In this document: one piece after another, positions 1-9,283 of the stretch
Layout: the number at the start of each line of letters is the position of its first letter
How positions within the stretch are numbered: position 1 is the first letter of the stretch
Translations under genes and position numbers: made by a program
Assembly: GCA_903865745.1 (NCBI GenBank)
Contig: CAIPKV010000031.1
Span: 16,757-80,756 of the forward strand
Length of the DNA stretch: 64,000 nt
Reading direction: 5' to 3'
DNA from: an uncultured Verrucomicrobia subdivision 3 bacterium
GTDB lineage: Bacteria; Verrucomicrobiota; Verrucomicrobiia; Limisphaerales; UBA11358
The notes under the pieces: generated by a model
What the model was told of the DNA's origin: nothing
The model's database searches: none
Seen by the model: the letters and a program-made list of their open reading frames with translations, nothing else

Positions 1-839
1 TCCATCTTGTGAAGCATCCGATGGCAGTTTGCACAGACAGTTGCCAAGTCTTCCATTCGGGTTTTCACTTTACCATTCAGCCGGTGGAGCGGGATGCGGT
101 GGTGTGCTTCTGCAAAACCTTCACCGATTTTTCCGTAGGCTTCTTCAAAAAGTAGGCCACACACCTGACACTCGTAATCATCATGGTTTTTGCGCTCGGT
201 AGCCAAGTAACTACTGCGTTCCCGTTGCAGATGTGAGGTTATGACTTTACGATTCTCGAATTGCGGATAAACCTCGTGTTCCTCTTTTTCAGGGGTTGCA
301 TTGGGCATCGTCCGTGCCACTGACAGAAAGAATGATGCAGCACGAGCAACGAGCTTGGGATTTACCTCAGACCCAGCCGAACGGATGGTTACGTCATAAA
401 TGCCGTAGTAACTCCACTGACCCCAGTATTCTTCCAGAATTGCTGCGCCAAACTCTCCTCGGCGGATGGGTTCGTTTAGAAAGTAGAATTTGCCGCCATG
501 TTTATCCATGTCCTTATGCGTGATGCGGCGGTGAATGGGTAATTGTTTGGCGGCTCTGTCAGCTACACGGCGCATCTTTTTTACACTGTCCAAGAAGTAG
601 CAAAAATTGAATTTCCGCGTATCATGGCCGGCGAAGTGGTCGAGCCAGATTTGCAAGCCCGGTTGTCCTTTGCCCATATTGCCAATTTTCGCCCGCCAAC
701 CACCGGTGTTAACCATTCCAACACGACTCGGCCAACGCAGGCGCATGGAAGTGCCTTCTGTCTGATGCCACATTTTTTCGACTACGGCTCTCGCGGTTTT
801 GAGAAGCAATGCTTTATCTTGCCGTGCGGTTGTTTTCAT
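1..839 (-). CDS. HNH endonuclease, C-terminus cut by window edge
   Basis: Minus-strand frame open from an ATG at 839 through the window start, so at least 279 residues are present and the end is missing. The C-terminal part holds a clear HNH fold: a CxxC pair (CQVC), the catalytic AEAHHRIPL segment and a second pair in CANCH, which together form a zinc-bound beta-beta-alpha metal nuclease core of the McrA/5-methylcytosine-restriction type. The N-terminal 200 residues (tryptophan and tyrosine rich) have no fold I can name and could bind DNA. It starts 5 bp after the preceding DUF gene and is the last visible gene of the type I restriction operon, so it probably acts in defence. The target is unknown. 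Confidence 0.75.
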   Translation of the reverse strand, partial: MKTTARQDKALLLKTARAVVEKMWHQTEGTSMRLRWPSRVGMVNTGGWRAKIGNMGKGQPGLQIWLDHFAGHDTRKFNFCYFLDSVKKMRRVADRAAKQLPIHRRITHKDMDKHGGKFYFLNEPIRRGEFGAAILEEYWGQWSYYGIYDVTIRSAGSEVNPKLVARAASFFLSVARTMPNATPEKEEHEVYPQFENRKVITSHLQRERSSYLATERKNHDDYECQVCGLLFEEAYGKIGEGFAEAHHRIPLHRLNGKVKTRMEDLATVCANCHRMLHKM

Positions 840-843
840 AAGA

Positions 844-1545
844 CTAGGTTTGTTTGACCGGGTTTAGGTCGAGTAAATTCTTGATGTAGCCTGAAATGTC
901 GGGGACTTGAGCCGGTGAATGCTGCTTTAAATGTTCGAGCATCTTTAGCACGCACCATATAACGGTGCTAGTGTCAGCCGTGTCCGTCGTCTCGTCCAAC
1001 TGTCCCGTCACTGCCCGCATAGCGCCGTGCGTGTATTGGCAGTAGAGACGATACGACGTTTCATAAACTGGTAAAAGCCCAGCCATCTTCGCCGTTTCCC
1101 AAACGCTTACAGTTTCGCACTTAATTGGGTATTCCGAGCAATTCTGCCTGAAAGCTCCCTTCAATCCCTCAAGCGCCAGTTCTACCGCCTTTTTGTTGTC
1201 TTCACCGTTTGCGAACAGTTTTTTGTCTTCGCATAATTCCGTGTAAGCCTTGCGGAACAAAAAATCACGGTCATTTACGGCAGCGATGCCTGAAAAGGTG
1301 GCTTCCAGCGCAGGTCGCACCAAGAGCTTTGATGCACGAACTCTGCCGGATTCTCGAAGATACAAAAATCCCCCTGCCGAGTGGTTCACCGATACGGCAG
1401 ACCAACTCAGATATTCTGACTCTGGCTTTGGCTGAATTTTGCCGCCCATTGAATTTAGAGCGTCGGCAAGAATTGGCTGAACTTTATTCAGGAGTTCCAA
1501 CAACCGCATTTCGTCCGGGCCGTGAATTGGCTTCGTTGGCTCCAT
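844..1545 (-). CDS. Helical DUF5677/DUF6988-like protein in restriction operon
   Basis: 233 residues, predicted mostly helical, no signal peptide. The segment YETSYRLYCQYTHG near residue 160 resembles the tyrosine/serine-histidine motif of DUF5677-type proteins, and the LLVRPALEA segment resembles DUF6988. Both families are seen near defence genes; the assignment between them is uncertain because I only compared motifs by eye. It lies 12 bp after an HNH gene and 4 bp before a second HNH gene, all downstream of hsdS, so it is likely co-transcribed with the restriction system. Biochemical role unknown; a HEPN-like RNase or toxin-type role is possible but I see no clean Rx4-6H motif that would prove it. 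Confidence 0.6.
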   Translation of the reverse strand: MEPTKPIHGPDEMRLLELLNKVQPILADALNSMGGKIQPKPESEYLSWSAVSVNHSAGGFLYLRESGRVRASKLLVRPALEATFSGIAAVNDRDFLFRKAYTELCEDKKLFANGEDNKKAVELALEGLKGAFRQNCSEYPIKCETVSVWETAKMAGLLPVYETSYRLYCQYTHGAMRAVTGQLDETTDTADTSTVIWCVLKMLEHLKQHSPAQVPDISGYIKNLLDLNPVKQT

Positions 1546-1557
1546 ACGTTTGCCTGT

Positions 1558-2271
1558 TTACGAAATCCCCCCTTGGGTCGCCCGCTTGTTGTGATAATCA
1601 ACGAACGCTTTTTGGAGTGCATGTTTATTCAACCGGAGTTTTGCCGGGTCAAGGGTTATCGCAAAGTAGTCAAACATTGCGTGATGATTCGGGCAAAGGC
1701 AAAGGATGTTTTCCTGCACGTCCGGCCCTTTATGCTCTCCGCCGAGCGGTTGAATATGATGAGCCTCGGCGTAAAATACACCCGGTTCGATTTCAAGACG
1801 CAATTCGCAGACCTGACACCGGAATTCATAGAGTCGTTTTATTTCCCGCGACATTACGGTGTCACGCACGATGCGATGCACCGTTTGTTTCACACGGGCT
1901 GGCATCTTGTCAGCATCCACGTCATTGGCGACGGGCGCAGGTGCGGCTGGAATGTTTGAAAACAGTCCGCGATAGTTTGACTGCACCATTTGGGCATATT
2001 TACGGAAAGTGGATTGCTGGTTGTTCTCATCCAGTGAATTTTTGAGAAACCGCTGTCCTTGTGTGCGCTGGTCAATTTCACGGAGTTCGTTTAGGAGGCG
2101 TTGCACATCAGCCTCACATGCAAGTTCCGAAGGGCCAATTGAACGGCCAAGCCATCTTGTGGCACGATTCATCCACGTCACATAATTTGCACCCGCTCGC
2201 GGAACACCGTTGGCTGGAAGGAAATCTCTGAACTCGTCACAAAATTCAAATAATGCAGGGCGGCGGGCCAT
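1558..2271 (-). CDS. HNH endonuclease downstream of hsdS
   Basis: 237 residues. The C-terminal half carries a complete HNH nuclease core: CQVC near residue 153, YAEAHHIQPLGG as the catalytic strand-loop, and CLCPNHHAMFD as the zinc/metal helix. The N-terminal half (about 100 residues, WMNRATRWLG) may be a DNA-contact region but matches no domain I recognise. The ATG lies 3 bp after the hsdS stop, which indicates translational coupling in the same operon. Such HNH proteins can cut modified or unmodified DNA; which one applies here is not visible. It is distinct in sequence from the second HNH gene two positions downstream, so the two are not a recent duplication. Confidence 0.8.
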   Translation of the reverse strand: MARRPALFEFCDEFRDFLPANGVPRAGANYVTWMNRATRWLGRSIGPSELACEADVQRLLNELREIDQRTQGQRFLKNSLDENNQQSTFRKYAQMVQSNYRGLFSNIPAAPAPVANDVDADKMPARVKQTVHRIVRDTVMSREIKRLYEFRCQVCELRLEIEPGVFYAEAHHIQPLGGEHKGPDVQENILCLCPNHHAMFDYFAITLDPAKLRLNKHALQKAFVDYHNKRATQGGIS

Positions 2272-2274
2272 AGT

Positions 2275-3456
2275 TCAAAGTTCTCCGTTGAAAGCACGGT
2301 GAAGCATGGATTGAAAGAGGGATTCGAGGCGTTGACGACTGGCGGCTTGCTTGGCTTCCAACTCACGGATTTCCGTCACACGCTTGGCAAATTCTTTTTG
2401 TAACGGCAGCGGTGGAACGGGCAGTTCGATTGCTTGAAGTTCCTTTGAATTGATGTTTGCCTGACCGACTGCGCCGCGAGCCATTCCAGCAAGACGTTGT
2501 TTCATCGCTGGCAAGTTCATAAACGTCGTGAAATGTTGCGGGTGTTCAACATCGGGACGAAAACGCACTCGGATGAAGTATGACGCGGCTACGGCTTCCA
2601 TGCGCCCGTCCCACATCCCGGTTTTCCCAACCAGTTCGCGACTATTTGTGCGATTGAAAAGAACGTCACCGGCCCGCAACCGTTGTTTGGCTAATTCGTT
2701 TTCTGGCAACTCGACAGTCTTCAGATTTTTGAGGTCTAATTCGCCCGTGTTCGTGACATTGCCCATTCGCAAGACGACCACGCCTCGACCTTCTTCATTT
2801 GCTTTCTGACTCGTTCCGTAGTCACAGTCGGCCATCAATTCACCAGCACGGCTCGTTGGCCAACCCATTGGATTGATTTCCGGGTCGCCAAACATTTCGC
2901 TGAACAGCGCAGGAACTAAATTGGCTGTGCGATTGTCGGCTTGGTCACGGAGTTTTCGCAATCGGCCCGCTTCGTCGAGTATTTTCACGATGCGTTCCTG
3001 CTCTGCCAGCGGCGGCACTGGAACAATAGTTTCGCGGATTATTCCTTGGCTAATGTTTGGTTGCGCTCCACCAACCCGTTTTGAGAGAAGTTCGTCGAGA
3101 CGACTTTTGACCGCATACCAGATAAATTGGAAATGCGCCGTGTTGGGGTCTGGAATAATGTGACAGACGGCTTGGTTGGTTGCGGCATCCATTCCAAGAA
3201 TTGCTGTTTCGCCAACCGTTGCGCCATACATCGCAACAAGCACCGCGTTTTTTGGAACAATATGAGCGTTGGTTTCCGTGGTGGCGGCAATTGTAATTTT
3301 TTCAGCCGTGCTACAAACGATTGATTCTTTCAACTCACCTGACTTTACCCACGGCACAGTTCCGCCAATAAAATACTCTAATTTCTTGCGTGAAGGTGTC
3401 GCACCGCTCCCGGTTTGGCAGAAACTTCCAAGTGCTTTTGTTGGCCAACGTTTCAT
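2275..3456 (-). CDS. hsdS: Type I restriction-modification specificity subunit HsdS
   Basis: 393 residues with the classic two-half layout: a target recognition domain beginning with W-P-x-x-x-L-G-x-x-x-x-x-x-G near the N-terminus, a conserved helix with PPLAEQERIVKILDEAG around residue 150, a second target recognition domain, and a C-terminal helix with VPPLPLQKEFAKRV near 345. The two repeated helices act as the spacer that sets the distance between the two half-sites bound by the enzyme. Start overlaps the hsdM stop by 4 bp. The subunit would bind HsdM and HsdR and decide the bipartite DNA target; the target itself cannot be read from sequence. Confidence 0.93.
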   Translation of the reverse strand: MKRWPTKALGSFCQTGSGATPSRKKLEYFIGGTVPWVKSGELKESIVCSTAEKITIAATTETNAHIVPKNAVLVAMYGATVGETAILGMDAATNQAVCHIIPDPNTAHFQFIWYAVKSRLDELLSKRVGGAQPNISQGIIRETIVPVPPLAEQERIVKILDEAGRLRKLRDQADNRTANLVPALFSEMFGDPEINPMGWPTSRAGELMADCDYGTSQKANEEGRGVVVLRMGNVTNTGELDLKNLKTVELPENELAKQRLRAGDVLFNRTNSRELVGKTGMWDGRMEAVAASYFIRVRFRPDVEHPQHFTTFMNLPAMKQRLAGMARGAVGQANINSKELQAIELPVPPLPLQKEFAKRVTEIRELEAKQAASRQRLESLFQSMLHRAFNGEL

Positions 3457-4988
3457 TTCTTGCCGCTAATTTGCGTGAGCAGAGCATTACCACACTTGAT
3501 GATTTCGCTTTCGAGTTTCATAACGTCGCAGAGAATTTCCGCCGCGTCGTCATGATTCACCGTTTCCGTCGTCATCGGTTTATATCGGCCCGCCGCAAGA
3601 CTCCAATCATTCGCTTTGATTTGCTCAATCGGCACCCGGTAACTGTTCGGTCCTTCGTCACGGTTCGGCCATTTCGCCACCACGTCGGGAATGTCATTGG
3701 CTTCAATCGGTGTGCGCTTGTCGTCGAGACTGAATCCGTCGGCGGTCATGTCATAAAACCAAACGGATTGCGTCGGTTTGCCTTTTTGAAAAATGAGGGC
3801 GGCAGTGCCGACGCCGGAATAGGGCTTGAACACCCCGCTTGGTAGGCTGATGACGGCCTGTAATTCACATTCGGTCAAAAGCATTTCACGGAGTTTGGTC
3901 GCGGCATTCGTCGAGCCAAACAAAACACCGTTCGGCACGATGACGCCCGCCCGTCCATTCGGCGCAAGGTGGTCAACGAACCATTTCAAAAAAAGCAGTT
4001 CGGTGGCGCGGGTGTCCAACTTGTAATTCAGGTCGGCCAGAATGCTTTCGTCCTGAACCTTGCCGGAGAACGGCGGGTTCGCGAGGATACAATCATACGT
4101 CTTGCCGGGATAATTGCCGCCAAAGCCGGTGGTCAACGCATTGAAATGGTCAATCTTGGCACGCTCCAACTGGTGAAGGTAGAGATTGAGAATGGCAATC
4201 TTGACCATGTTGGCGTCATTGTCGAAGCCGGTGAACGCCTGCTCCTCCAGAAATTTCCACTGTGCCGGTTTTAGCATGGAACCATCCGCAAGGCCACGCT
4301 TGAGGTCGGCGGGTTTGGTGTTCTGGCGCAGAATGTGGGCCAGTGCTGAAATCAAAAAACCAGCCGTGCCGCAAGCCGGGTCGCAGATACGCTGGACGGG
4401 CTGTGGATTCACCAATTCGACAATCAAGTCAATGATGTGACGTGGTGTGCGGAATTGGCCGTTCGTGCCGGACGCGGCGAGTTTCGAGAGCAGGTATTCA
4501 TACATGTCGCCCTTGAAATCAATTCCGTCATGCGCGGCCAAATCCATTTCGTGAATGCCTTGAATGACAGCACGGAGCGTAGGCCGGTCATAAATTTTCA
4601 ACGTGGCACGGCTGAACAAAAGTTTGCCGGTGTCAGTGAGGCCGGGGAGTTCGTGAAGTTTTTCAATGGCATCGCGGACGGCGTTGAAAAGATTGTCGCC
4701 CGCGAGCGTGACGAAATTTCCCCAAGCATACCGCGACCAGTTGCCGGAAAAGATACGGGTGTATTTTTTGTCGAGCCGTGCCAGCGTATCGTCTTTCTCC
4801 GTCAACAGGCGCAGAAACAGCAGGTAGGAACATTGCTCGATGGAATCCATCGGGTTGTTCACGCCGCCCGCATAAAGAATGTCCATCAACTGGTCAACTT
4901 TCTGACGCAGACCAGAGGAAAAGAAATTGGACGGTTGCGCCAAACATTGTGCGGCGACGGAAGCAGAGTTTTCAGGGGCAGAACGCAT
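3453..4988 (-). CDS. hsdM: Type I restriction-modification methyltransferase HsdM
   Basis: 511 residues, normal length for the family. The N-terminal helical HsdM_N domain spans about residues 20-160; the S-adenosylmethionine motif DPACGTAGF is at 203-211 and the catalytic N6-adenine motif NPPF at 304-307. The enzyme methylates adenine in the target chosen by HsdS and protects host DNA from HsdR. Order in the operon is hsdR, small gene, hsdM, hsdS, with a 4 bp overlap to hsdS and 7 bp from the small zinc-ribbon gene. All catalytic motifs look intact, so the methylase should be active. Confidence 0.95.
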   Translation of the reverse strand: MRSAPENSASVAAQCLAQPSNFFSSGLRQKVDQLMDILYAGGVNNPMDSIEQCSYLLFLRLLTEKDDTLARLDKKYTRIFSGNWSRYAWGNFVTLAGDNLFNAVRDAIEKLHELPGLTDTGKLLFSRATLKIYDRPTLRAVIQGIHEMDLAAHDGIDFKGDMYEYLLSKLAASGTNGQFRTPRHIIDLIVELVNPQPVQRICDPACGTAGFLISALAHILRQNTKPADLKRGLADGSMLKPAQWKFLEEQAFTGFDNDANMVKIAILNLYLHQLERAKIDHFNALTTGFGGNYPGKTYDCILANPPFSGKVQDESILADLNYKLDTRATELLFLKWFVDHLAPNGRAGVIVPNGVLFGSTNAATKLREMLLTECELQAVISLPSGVFKPYSGVGTAALIFQKGKPTQSVWFYDMTADGFSLDDKRTPIEANDIPDVVAKWPNRDEGPNSYRVPIEQIKANDWSLAAGRYKPMTTETVNHDDAAEILCDVMKLESEIIKCGNALLTQISGKK

Positions 4989-4995
4989 GAATTAT

Positions 4996-5250
4996 TTAGG
5001 CGGTGTAAGATTTGGTCAACGGCAGGCCGGGTTTTCCATTTTGGCACTTTGGGCAAAGGCGCTGATGAATGTCAGAGCCATTTGCCCCATAGACATGACC
5101 ACACTTGGTTCCGTCGGGAAGTGGACGGTCACAGCGCAAGGCGTAAACACTCTGGCCGTGGTCGGTGCCGTTGGGATTGTCCAAGCCAAGATTGACTTGC
5201 TGGTTGCGATTAACAAAGCCAATGACCGTTGTGCTTGGCGATGCTTTCAT
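4996..5250 (-). CDS. Small zinc-ribbon-like protein between hsdR and hsdM
   Basis: 84 residues. Four cysteines are placed C40, C50, C66, C69 (C-x9-C-x15-C-x2-C) with nearby histidines 52 and 62, consistent with a single structural zinc site. The central stretch GANGSDIHQRLCPKCQNG resembles short zinc-ribbon proteins that I recall from restriction and other defence loci, but I cannot name the family. It starts 2 bp after the hsdR stop and ends 7 bp before the hsdM start, so it is surely in the same transcript. A role as a regulator, adaptor or DNA-contact subunit of the type I complex is possible; none is shown. Confidence 0.75.
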   Translation of the reverse strand: MKASPSTTVIGFVNRNQQVNLGLDNPNGTDHGQSVYALRCDRPLPDGTKCGHVYGANGSDIHQRLCPKCQNGKPGLPLTKSYTA

Positions 5251-5252
5251 GT

Positions 5253-7649
5253 TCAGGAGTTGAGCATGGATTGACGGACAAGTGTTGACTGGCGCAGGGC
5301 TTCAAAAACTTCATCGCGGTGGTCAAACCGTGCCAAGGCATCCAGCCCGCCGAGTGTGCGAAACTGATTGGCCGTAAAAACGGTAATGTCGCCCGTCATA
5401 AAACGACGCAACGCCGTGGAATCCTCGGCAATCAATTGGGCGGTGGTGTCCACCCACTTCTGTTCGTTGTATCGCAGATTGAACCGGGCGGCGATGCTGT
5501 CCACGGTGTCAGTCACAATCGCATCACGGGTCGGCAGCGGTTTCCGCCCGACGGCGTTATACACGAATGCCGGTGTGCTGGCCGGAACGCCGTAGGACTG
5601 GACGAGTTTGTCCGGCGAATAATACATTTTTGGCCGGTGATAAAATTGCTCGTTGACGATGGTTTCAACTGTGTCGTCGTCCTCGGCTTCAATGGCAGCT
5701 TTCAAATCCGGTGTGCGGTCAACGAAATCGCGGATGTCACGCTCGTAGCCGCCACGGAATGTCATCACGTCCACCTTTTCACCGTCCGGCCCGACAATCG
5801 TTATTTCACGGCTGACCAGTGTGTCCACGCCTTCCCATGTCGGAATGATTCGCGGCGGCGGTGGCGTTGGTTCGGTGGTGCCGCCCGTCTCGTGAATCGG
5901 TTCGCCGCCGCCAGTGAGGGGTGGATATGGAATCGGCGGCTGCGGTTCTTTTTTCTCGCGAGGGATTTTCAGCGGCAACGTGTAATCGTATTTTTCCTCG
6001 AAGTATTCGGCGACGGCGCAGAAATCGAGGATGAAGAAATTTTTCTTTTCGTATTCGGTGTTGCCGACCTTGAACGTGAAAAGCCGTGTGCCACGCCCCT
6101 TGATTTGAATGTATTCCGTTGGCGAGAAGATTGGACGCATCAAGCCGATGTTGAGGGCATCGCGGCAATTGTAGCCGGTGGAAAGCATATCAACGGATAC
6201 CGCGATGCGTTCGCTGCGTTTGCCGTCGCGGAATTCCTTGGCGATGGATGAAGCATCTTGAACCCGACTGGTGATGGTGACGGCGATGCCTGGCTGAATG
6301 TCGTTGAAGATTTTGGTGAGGGCGGTGGCGTGCTTCTGGTTCACCGCGAACACAATGGATTTGCCGATTTTGTCCGTCGGGTCACGCTGCGCCTCTTTCA
6401 AGAACGCCTCACACATGACACGATTGCGGGTGGGCGTGAAAATCTTCCGCTCAAGGTCTTGGATTTTGAAACTTTCCTCCTGCTCATTCACCACGACGGC
6501 CCAACCTGATTCCTCAAGGGCTTTGGTGGTGATGTCAGAACGCAGGTCTAAAATCTTTGGCAGACACAAGAACGGCCCTTCGGGGTCTTTGACCGCATCA
6601 ATGATGTCGTAGCGGAACGTCGGAAAGCCGGGTTCGCAGCCGAAGTAATGATAGGTGTCACGCAGAAAACGTGCTTCCAGTGCCTTCGGGTTTTCCTCCT
6701 GTAATGCCGCGACGTTGATGTTTTTCAGATACGCCTTGGGCGTGGCCGTCAGGCCGATGCGTGTTGCCTGAAAGAATTGAACCACTTCACGGGCATCGCC
6801 GTAAATGGAACGGTGGGCCTCGTCGTTGACCACGAGGTCAAAAAAGAACGGCGTGAATTCCTCACGATAACGGCGGTCAACCATCAGCGATTGAATTGTC
6901 GCGACCACCACGCTTGAGCCAAGCAACTCGGCAGGCTTACGGCGAGCCGTCTTGAACAACACCGGCTTGAACTCGGCAAGGACGACGTTGAAATCTTCCA
7001 GCGTTTGCTTCGCCAGTTCAATTCGGTCAACGATGAACAAGACACGTTCGGCATTTCGTGTCTGGAGAAAACGACGAATCAACGCCGCACACAACATCGT
7101 CTTGCCGGTGCCGGTCGCCATTTCGAGTAGAAATTTCCGTTTACGCTGTTCGTCATACTGCGACGATACCGTGTCCAAGGCATTGATTTGATAACGGCGC
7201 ACCTTGAAATCTGATTTGAACGCCCGCAGATAATCCGGCGTGATGATTTCGCTCATCAACGGGCGTGGTGGCTGGAGATTTTTGAGAAGCAACCGTTCCA
7301 AATCCGCCCGCGACGGCAATCGTTCAATGCGGTAGGCGTCTTGGTCTTTACGGGTGAAGTTCCAAAACCAATGCTCCTTGCCGTTGGAAAGAATGATGAA
7401 CGGCGCGTGTAAATTTTCGGTGTAGCCGCGAGCCTGCTCCTTGGCATCGTAAGGGTCAACGTCCTCGCGTTTGGCTTCCAGAACGCACAACGGCATTCCA
7501 CGTTGGGCCATCAAAACATAATCAGCACGGCCTGATTCGCTATTGAGTTCAAAACGCACCTCGTGCGGGTCGAGCAGGTTCCACCCGCTAAACTCCAATG
7601 CCTTGTCAATCAAGACACGAGAGAAGGCTTCGTTTTGGCCGTTCGGCAT
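5253..7649 (-). CDS. hsdR: Type I restriction endonuclease subunit HsdR
   Basis: 798 residues from the ATG at 7649; a longer TTG start at 7697 is possible but adds residues without family support. The N-terminal nuclease domain shows the PD-(D/E)xK pattern with D43 and the E-A-K of residues 58-60. The motor domain has Walker A ATGTGKT at 178-184, DEAH at 276-279, and a TATP motif (LTATPKAY) soon after, then the second RecA-like domain with RGTR. The C-terminal region beyond about 640 resembles the EcoEI-type HsdR C-terminus that docks on the methylase. The subunit translocates DNA with ATP and cuts far from the target. All motifs appear intact. First gene of the operon. Confidence 0.94.
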   Translation of the reverse strand: MPNGQNEAFSRVLIDKALEFSGWNLLDPHEVRFELNSESGRADYVLMAQRGMPLCVLEAKREDVDPYDAKEQARGYTENLHAPFIILSNGKEHWFWNFTRKDQDAYRIERLPSRADLERLLLKNLQPPRPLMSEIITPDYLRAFKSDFKVRRYQINALDTVSSQYDEQRKRKFLLEMATGTGKTMLCAALIRRFLQTRNAERVLFIVDRIELAKQTLEDFNVVLAEFKPVLFKTARRKPAELLGSSVVVATIQSLMVDRRYREEFTPFFFDLVVNDEAHRSIYGDAREVVQFFQATRIGLTATPKAYLKNINVAALQEENPKALEARFLRDTYHYFGCEPGFPTFRYDIIDAVKDPEGPFLCLPKILDLRSDITTKALEESGWAVVVNEQEESFKIQDLERKIFTPTRNRVMCEAFLKEAQRDPTDKIGKSIVFAVNQKHATALTKIFNDIQPGIAVTITSRVQDASSIAKEFRDGKRSERIAVSVDMLSTGYNCRDALNIGLMRPIFSPTEYIQIKGRGTRLFTFKVGNTEYEKKNFFILDFCAVAEYFEEKYDYTLPLKIPREKKEPQPPIPYPPLTGGGEPIHETGGTTEPTPPPPRIIPTWEGVDTLVSREITIVGPDGEKVDVMTFRGGYERDIRDFVDRTPDLKAAIEAEDDDTVETIVNEQFYHRPKMYYSPDKLVQSYGVPASTPAFVYNAVGRKPLPTRDAIVTDTVDSIAARFNLRYNEQKWVDTTAQLIAEDSTALRRFMTGDITVFTANQFRTLGGLDALARFDHRDEVFEALRQSTLVRQSMLNS

Positions 7650-7829
7650 GACGCGGAGCGTAGCAAACGAAAGTCGTGCGGAGCAAGATGCAACCAAAAC
7701 GGCAAATATTTTTCTCTCGTCAAACCGTCGTTAAAATTGAGATTGACGCAAATTTGAGGCAGGTGGAAGATTGCCCCACATCAAATCAGAATCCAACCGA
7801 TTAGAACTTTGGTGATTGAGTTTGGCAAC

Positions 7830-8129
7830 ATGATGTCCATGAGCGTTTTTACGACAGACCATCCGCTGACATCGCAACCGTCGTGTTTTGATACGAGGGA
7901 ACATCCATCGCTTTCGTTTGTTTGTAGTTCCTTTGTCATGGCGCTAATTTTCACGCCTTTGATTCTTAGCGGGCTTTATTTTTACCTCATCAGCGACATT
8001 GGCGCAGAGCCGAATCCATTTCCTGACCCGTGGTTTGATTTGGTAATTGGGATTGTTGTTTCTTTTGTTATCGGGCTTATCTGTGCATCTTTGGTCGTTT
8101 TGACGTATCGCTTGTTGGCACGAAAATAG
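7830..8129 (+). CDS. Small two-helix membrane protein, hypothetical
   Basis: 99 residues from the ATG at 7830; in-frame TTG and GTG codons a few residues upstream, and a second ATG at 7833, are alternatives. Two hydrophobic segments (FVMALIFTPLILSGLYFYLI and VIGIVVSFVIGLICASLVVL) would place it in the inner membrane, joined by a short polar loop. No family recognised. It is divergent from hsdR, with about 180 bp between them that must hold any promoters for both. Membrane predictions are by eye. It may be unrelated to the restriction operon. Confidence 0.5.
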   Translation: MMSMSVFTTDHPLTSQPSCFDTREHPSLSFVCSSFVMALIFTPLILSGLYFYLISDIGAEPNPFPDPWFDLVIGIVVSFVIGLICASLVVLTYRLLARK

Positions 8130-8290
8130 AAATCAGGAACTCGCGGAGCACCACGCTTGAAAACTGGCTCAATATCGCTGACGATTGTTTTAATGGGCAG
8201 ACAATCCGTTCAAAATCTGATGATGACCAACGGCCCGTCAAAGACGATTGAACTGTTCTTGGATTTGGAACACCTGCGGTTGAATCAAAT

Positions 8291-9283
8291 CTATTCGGGT
8301 GCGGAGAGTGCTTTTACACGATTGGAAAAAGCCAAAAACATTTTCGGAGTCCATTTGGCAAACCAATCGCACACCGCCTTGCGGTTTGCATCAATTTTGG
8401 GGTCAATCTTTTCTTCGAGTAAAATTCTGGAGGAATCCTTATCGAGCATTGGCCGCCAATCCAAGGTTGCGCCAAGTTCTTTTTCGATTTCGTCTGATTG
8501 TGATTTAAGCTGCTCGAATGCAGAATCTTTCCACCCTTGAGGTTTAATATACAGCTCAACGACGATGCTCTGGTTTTTTGGAGTCAAAAGCATACTGATT
8601 GCAAATCCAGCCCGCCCGATAGCAATTGAAGACCAATGGTCTTCACCGGGTTTCTGAAGGCGAAACGGAAGTTTTTCAGACTTCATGCGATTGTGAATGT
8701 CTGTCCAAAATGCGAGTCGCCATTGATTTCGTTTCTTGTCGCCCTCAGTCAAATCGGTGTTCGCCTGTTTCATGGTGACGTTGGGGCGGCAAATAACGTC
8801 GAGTTGTGGGGCTGCTGGGCTTGAGCCGATTGTAAACGCTTTGAGTTCCGCCAAATAAAGGGAAACTGTGTTGGGCGTGTTCTCGTTCAACCAGTCAATC
8901 ACTCGCCGATGGTCATCAGCCGCTTCCTCGGCAATCCAAATACCAACCACAGCCTTATGAACTGCCGCGTATGTGAGCAATTTTGCCAGATGGTCGTGGT
9001 TGGTTCTGCCAAATTGGTTTTCAATTACAACGACATGGCTTTCATCGCCAATGACGTTTGCAACAATGTCGCATGAGAAGTTTGCCCCTTTGCCTTCTCG
9101 ACGTGGATTTTCGATTTCGATTTCGAGGTCTTGAGCCAGAAGGTCAATTCCATCTTGCGTGGCCAGAAAATCAGAAAAGTGAGTTTCTTGCTGCCAAAGA
9201 GTTCTGATATTTTCCACTTGAGAGCGTTTGCCAACCGGCAGCTTTGTGGGTTTCGGATTTCCACCCATATTTTTATCGCTCAT
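8291..9283 (-). CDS. DUF4268 domain protein, PD-(D/E)xK-like
   Basis: 330 residues. The N-terminal half holds VVIENQFGRTNHDHLAKLL near residue 85, a segment with the E-x-Q and lysine arrangement of PD-(D/E)xK-fold proteins, preceded by the aspartate in the FSCDIVANV strand. The C-terminal half from about residue 185 (RLAFWTDIHNRM onward to WRPMLDKDSSRI) is typical of DUF4268. These proteins are widespread and often sit next to restriction systems; their activity is not established. It stands alone, transcribed toward the restriction operon but separated by a small plus-strand gene. A nuclease or nuclease-derived binding protein is the best guess. Confidence 0.8.
   Translation of the reverse strand: MSDKNMGGNPKPTKLPVGKRSQVENIRTLWQQETHFSDFLATQDGIDLLAQDLEIEIENPRREGKGANFSCDIVANVIGDESHVVVIENQFGRTNHDHLAKLLTYAAVHKAVVGIWIAEEAADDHRRVIDWLNENTPNTVSLYLAELKAFTIGSSPAAPQLDVICRPNVTMKQANTDLTEGDKKRNQWRLAFWTDIHNRMKSEKLPFRLQKPGEDHWSSIAIGRAGFAISMLLTPKNQSIVVELYIKPQGWKDSAFEQLKSQSDEIEKELGATLDWRPMLDKDSSRILLEEKIDPKIDANRKAVCDWFAKWTPKMFLAFSNRVKALSAPE

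Noticed and set aside
8157..8540. A 127-residue plus-strand frame over the DUF4268 gene end
   Set aside because: It is largely antisense to DUF4268 coding sequence and has no recognisable motif.
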